From the NCBI GenBank assembly GCA_947481355.1, contig CANKGM010000119.1, forward strand, positions 1-6,571: DNA of 6,571 nucleotides, given 5' to 3'. The stretch's first letter is position 1. Each line of letters opens with the position of its first letter. Position numbers and translations under genes: made by a program. The DNA comes from Chitinophagaceae bacterium (GTDB lineage Bacteria; Bacteroidota; Bacteroidia; Chitinophagales; Chitinophagaceae). The notes under the pieces are model-generated. The model had not been told where the DNA came from. It ran no database searches and saw only the letters and a list, made by a program, of their open reading frames with translations. Below, one piece after another: positions 6,482-6,571 of the stretch.

Positions 6482-6571
6482 CTAATGAATTTTTAATGAA
6501 ATATCAATGGACTCTATATGATGTGTTATATCGCCAACAGAAATAAAATCTACTCCCGTCTGTGCAAACAA
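6482..6571 (-). CDS. nadC: Nicotinate-nucleotide pyrophosphorylase (quinolinate phosphoribosyltransferase), C-terminal end only
   Basis: Reading the minus strand from the window edge gives 29 codons and a TAG stop. The residues include AQTGVDFISVGDITHH and end in IDISLKIH. This matches the typical NadC C-terminus, where a TGVDxISVGxLTH element in the last barrel strands helps bind phosphate and is followed by a short DLSLK-type tail. NadC converts quinolinate and PRPP to nicotinate mononucleotide, CO2 and pyrophosphate, the step after NadA. Most of the gene, including its start and the operon promoter, lies beyond base 6571. The identification rests on a short stretch, but position directly upstream of nadA supports it strongly. 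Confidence 0.88.
   Translation of the reverse strand: MFAQTGVDFISVGDITHHIESIDISLKIH

Noticed and set aside
1..6571. CRISPR arrays, insertion sequences, tRNA or rRNA genes, riboswitches, defence genes
   Set aside because: No regularly spaced repeats, terminal inverted repeats with transposase, tRNA-like cloverleaf or other such signatures were seen. Almost all bases are accounted for by known gene families.

Overview
The window reads as ordinary chromosomal DNA from a member of the Bacteroidota. The strongest pointer is the secreted glycoside hydrolase at the left end, which finishes in a type IX secretion system (T9SS) type A sorting domain, a system essentially confined to that phylum. AT-rich codon use, the lack of well-placed Shine-Dalgarno sequences and the Bacteroidota-like PiT/DUF47 pair agree with this. 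I cannot name the genus.

Layout: (1) Bases 1-1409, plus strand: the 3' part of a GH13 alpha-amylase-type gene cut by the window edge. It retains the nucleophile, acid/base and region IV motifs and the C-terminal sorting domain. (2) Bases 1410-1563: a gene-free spacer with one 12-bp perfect palindrome. (3) Bases 1564-3958, plus strand: a two-gene phosphate unit, a DUF47/PhoU-like protein followed 37 nt later by a PiT-family phosphate transporter. The transporter carries an unusually long, charged, helical insertion of about 185 residues between its two halves. (4) Bases 3959-3983: a short convergent junction with small inverted repeats. (5) Bases 3984-6571, minus strand: the de novo NAD operon, transcribed nadC (only its last 29 codons in the window), nadA, nadB.

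The three nad genes cover aspartate to nicotinate mononucleotide: NadB oxidises L-aspartate to iminoaspartate, NadA condenses it with dihydroxyacetone phosphate to quinolinate, and NadC converts quinolinate to NaMN. They are packed very tightly. The nadC TAG is followed by one codon and then the nadA TTG start in the same frame, and the nadA TAA shares one base with the nadB ATG. The nadC tail lies outside the long open reading frames and was found by reading the minus strand upstream of nadA.

I see no strong sign of a new defence, mobile or regulatory system. The most interesting items are the PiT central insertion, the in-frame nadC/TAG/TTG-nadA junction and a departure from a usual family motif at the NadB C-terminus. 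All are modest and testable by comparative alignment.
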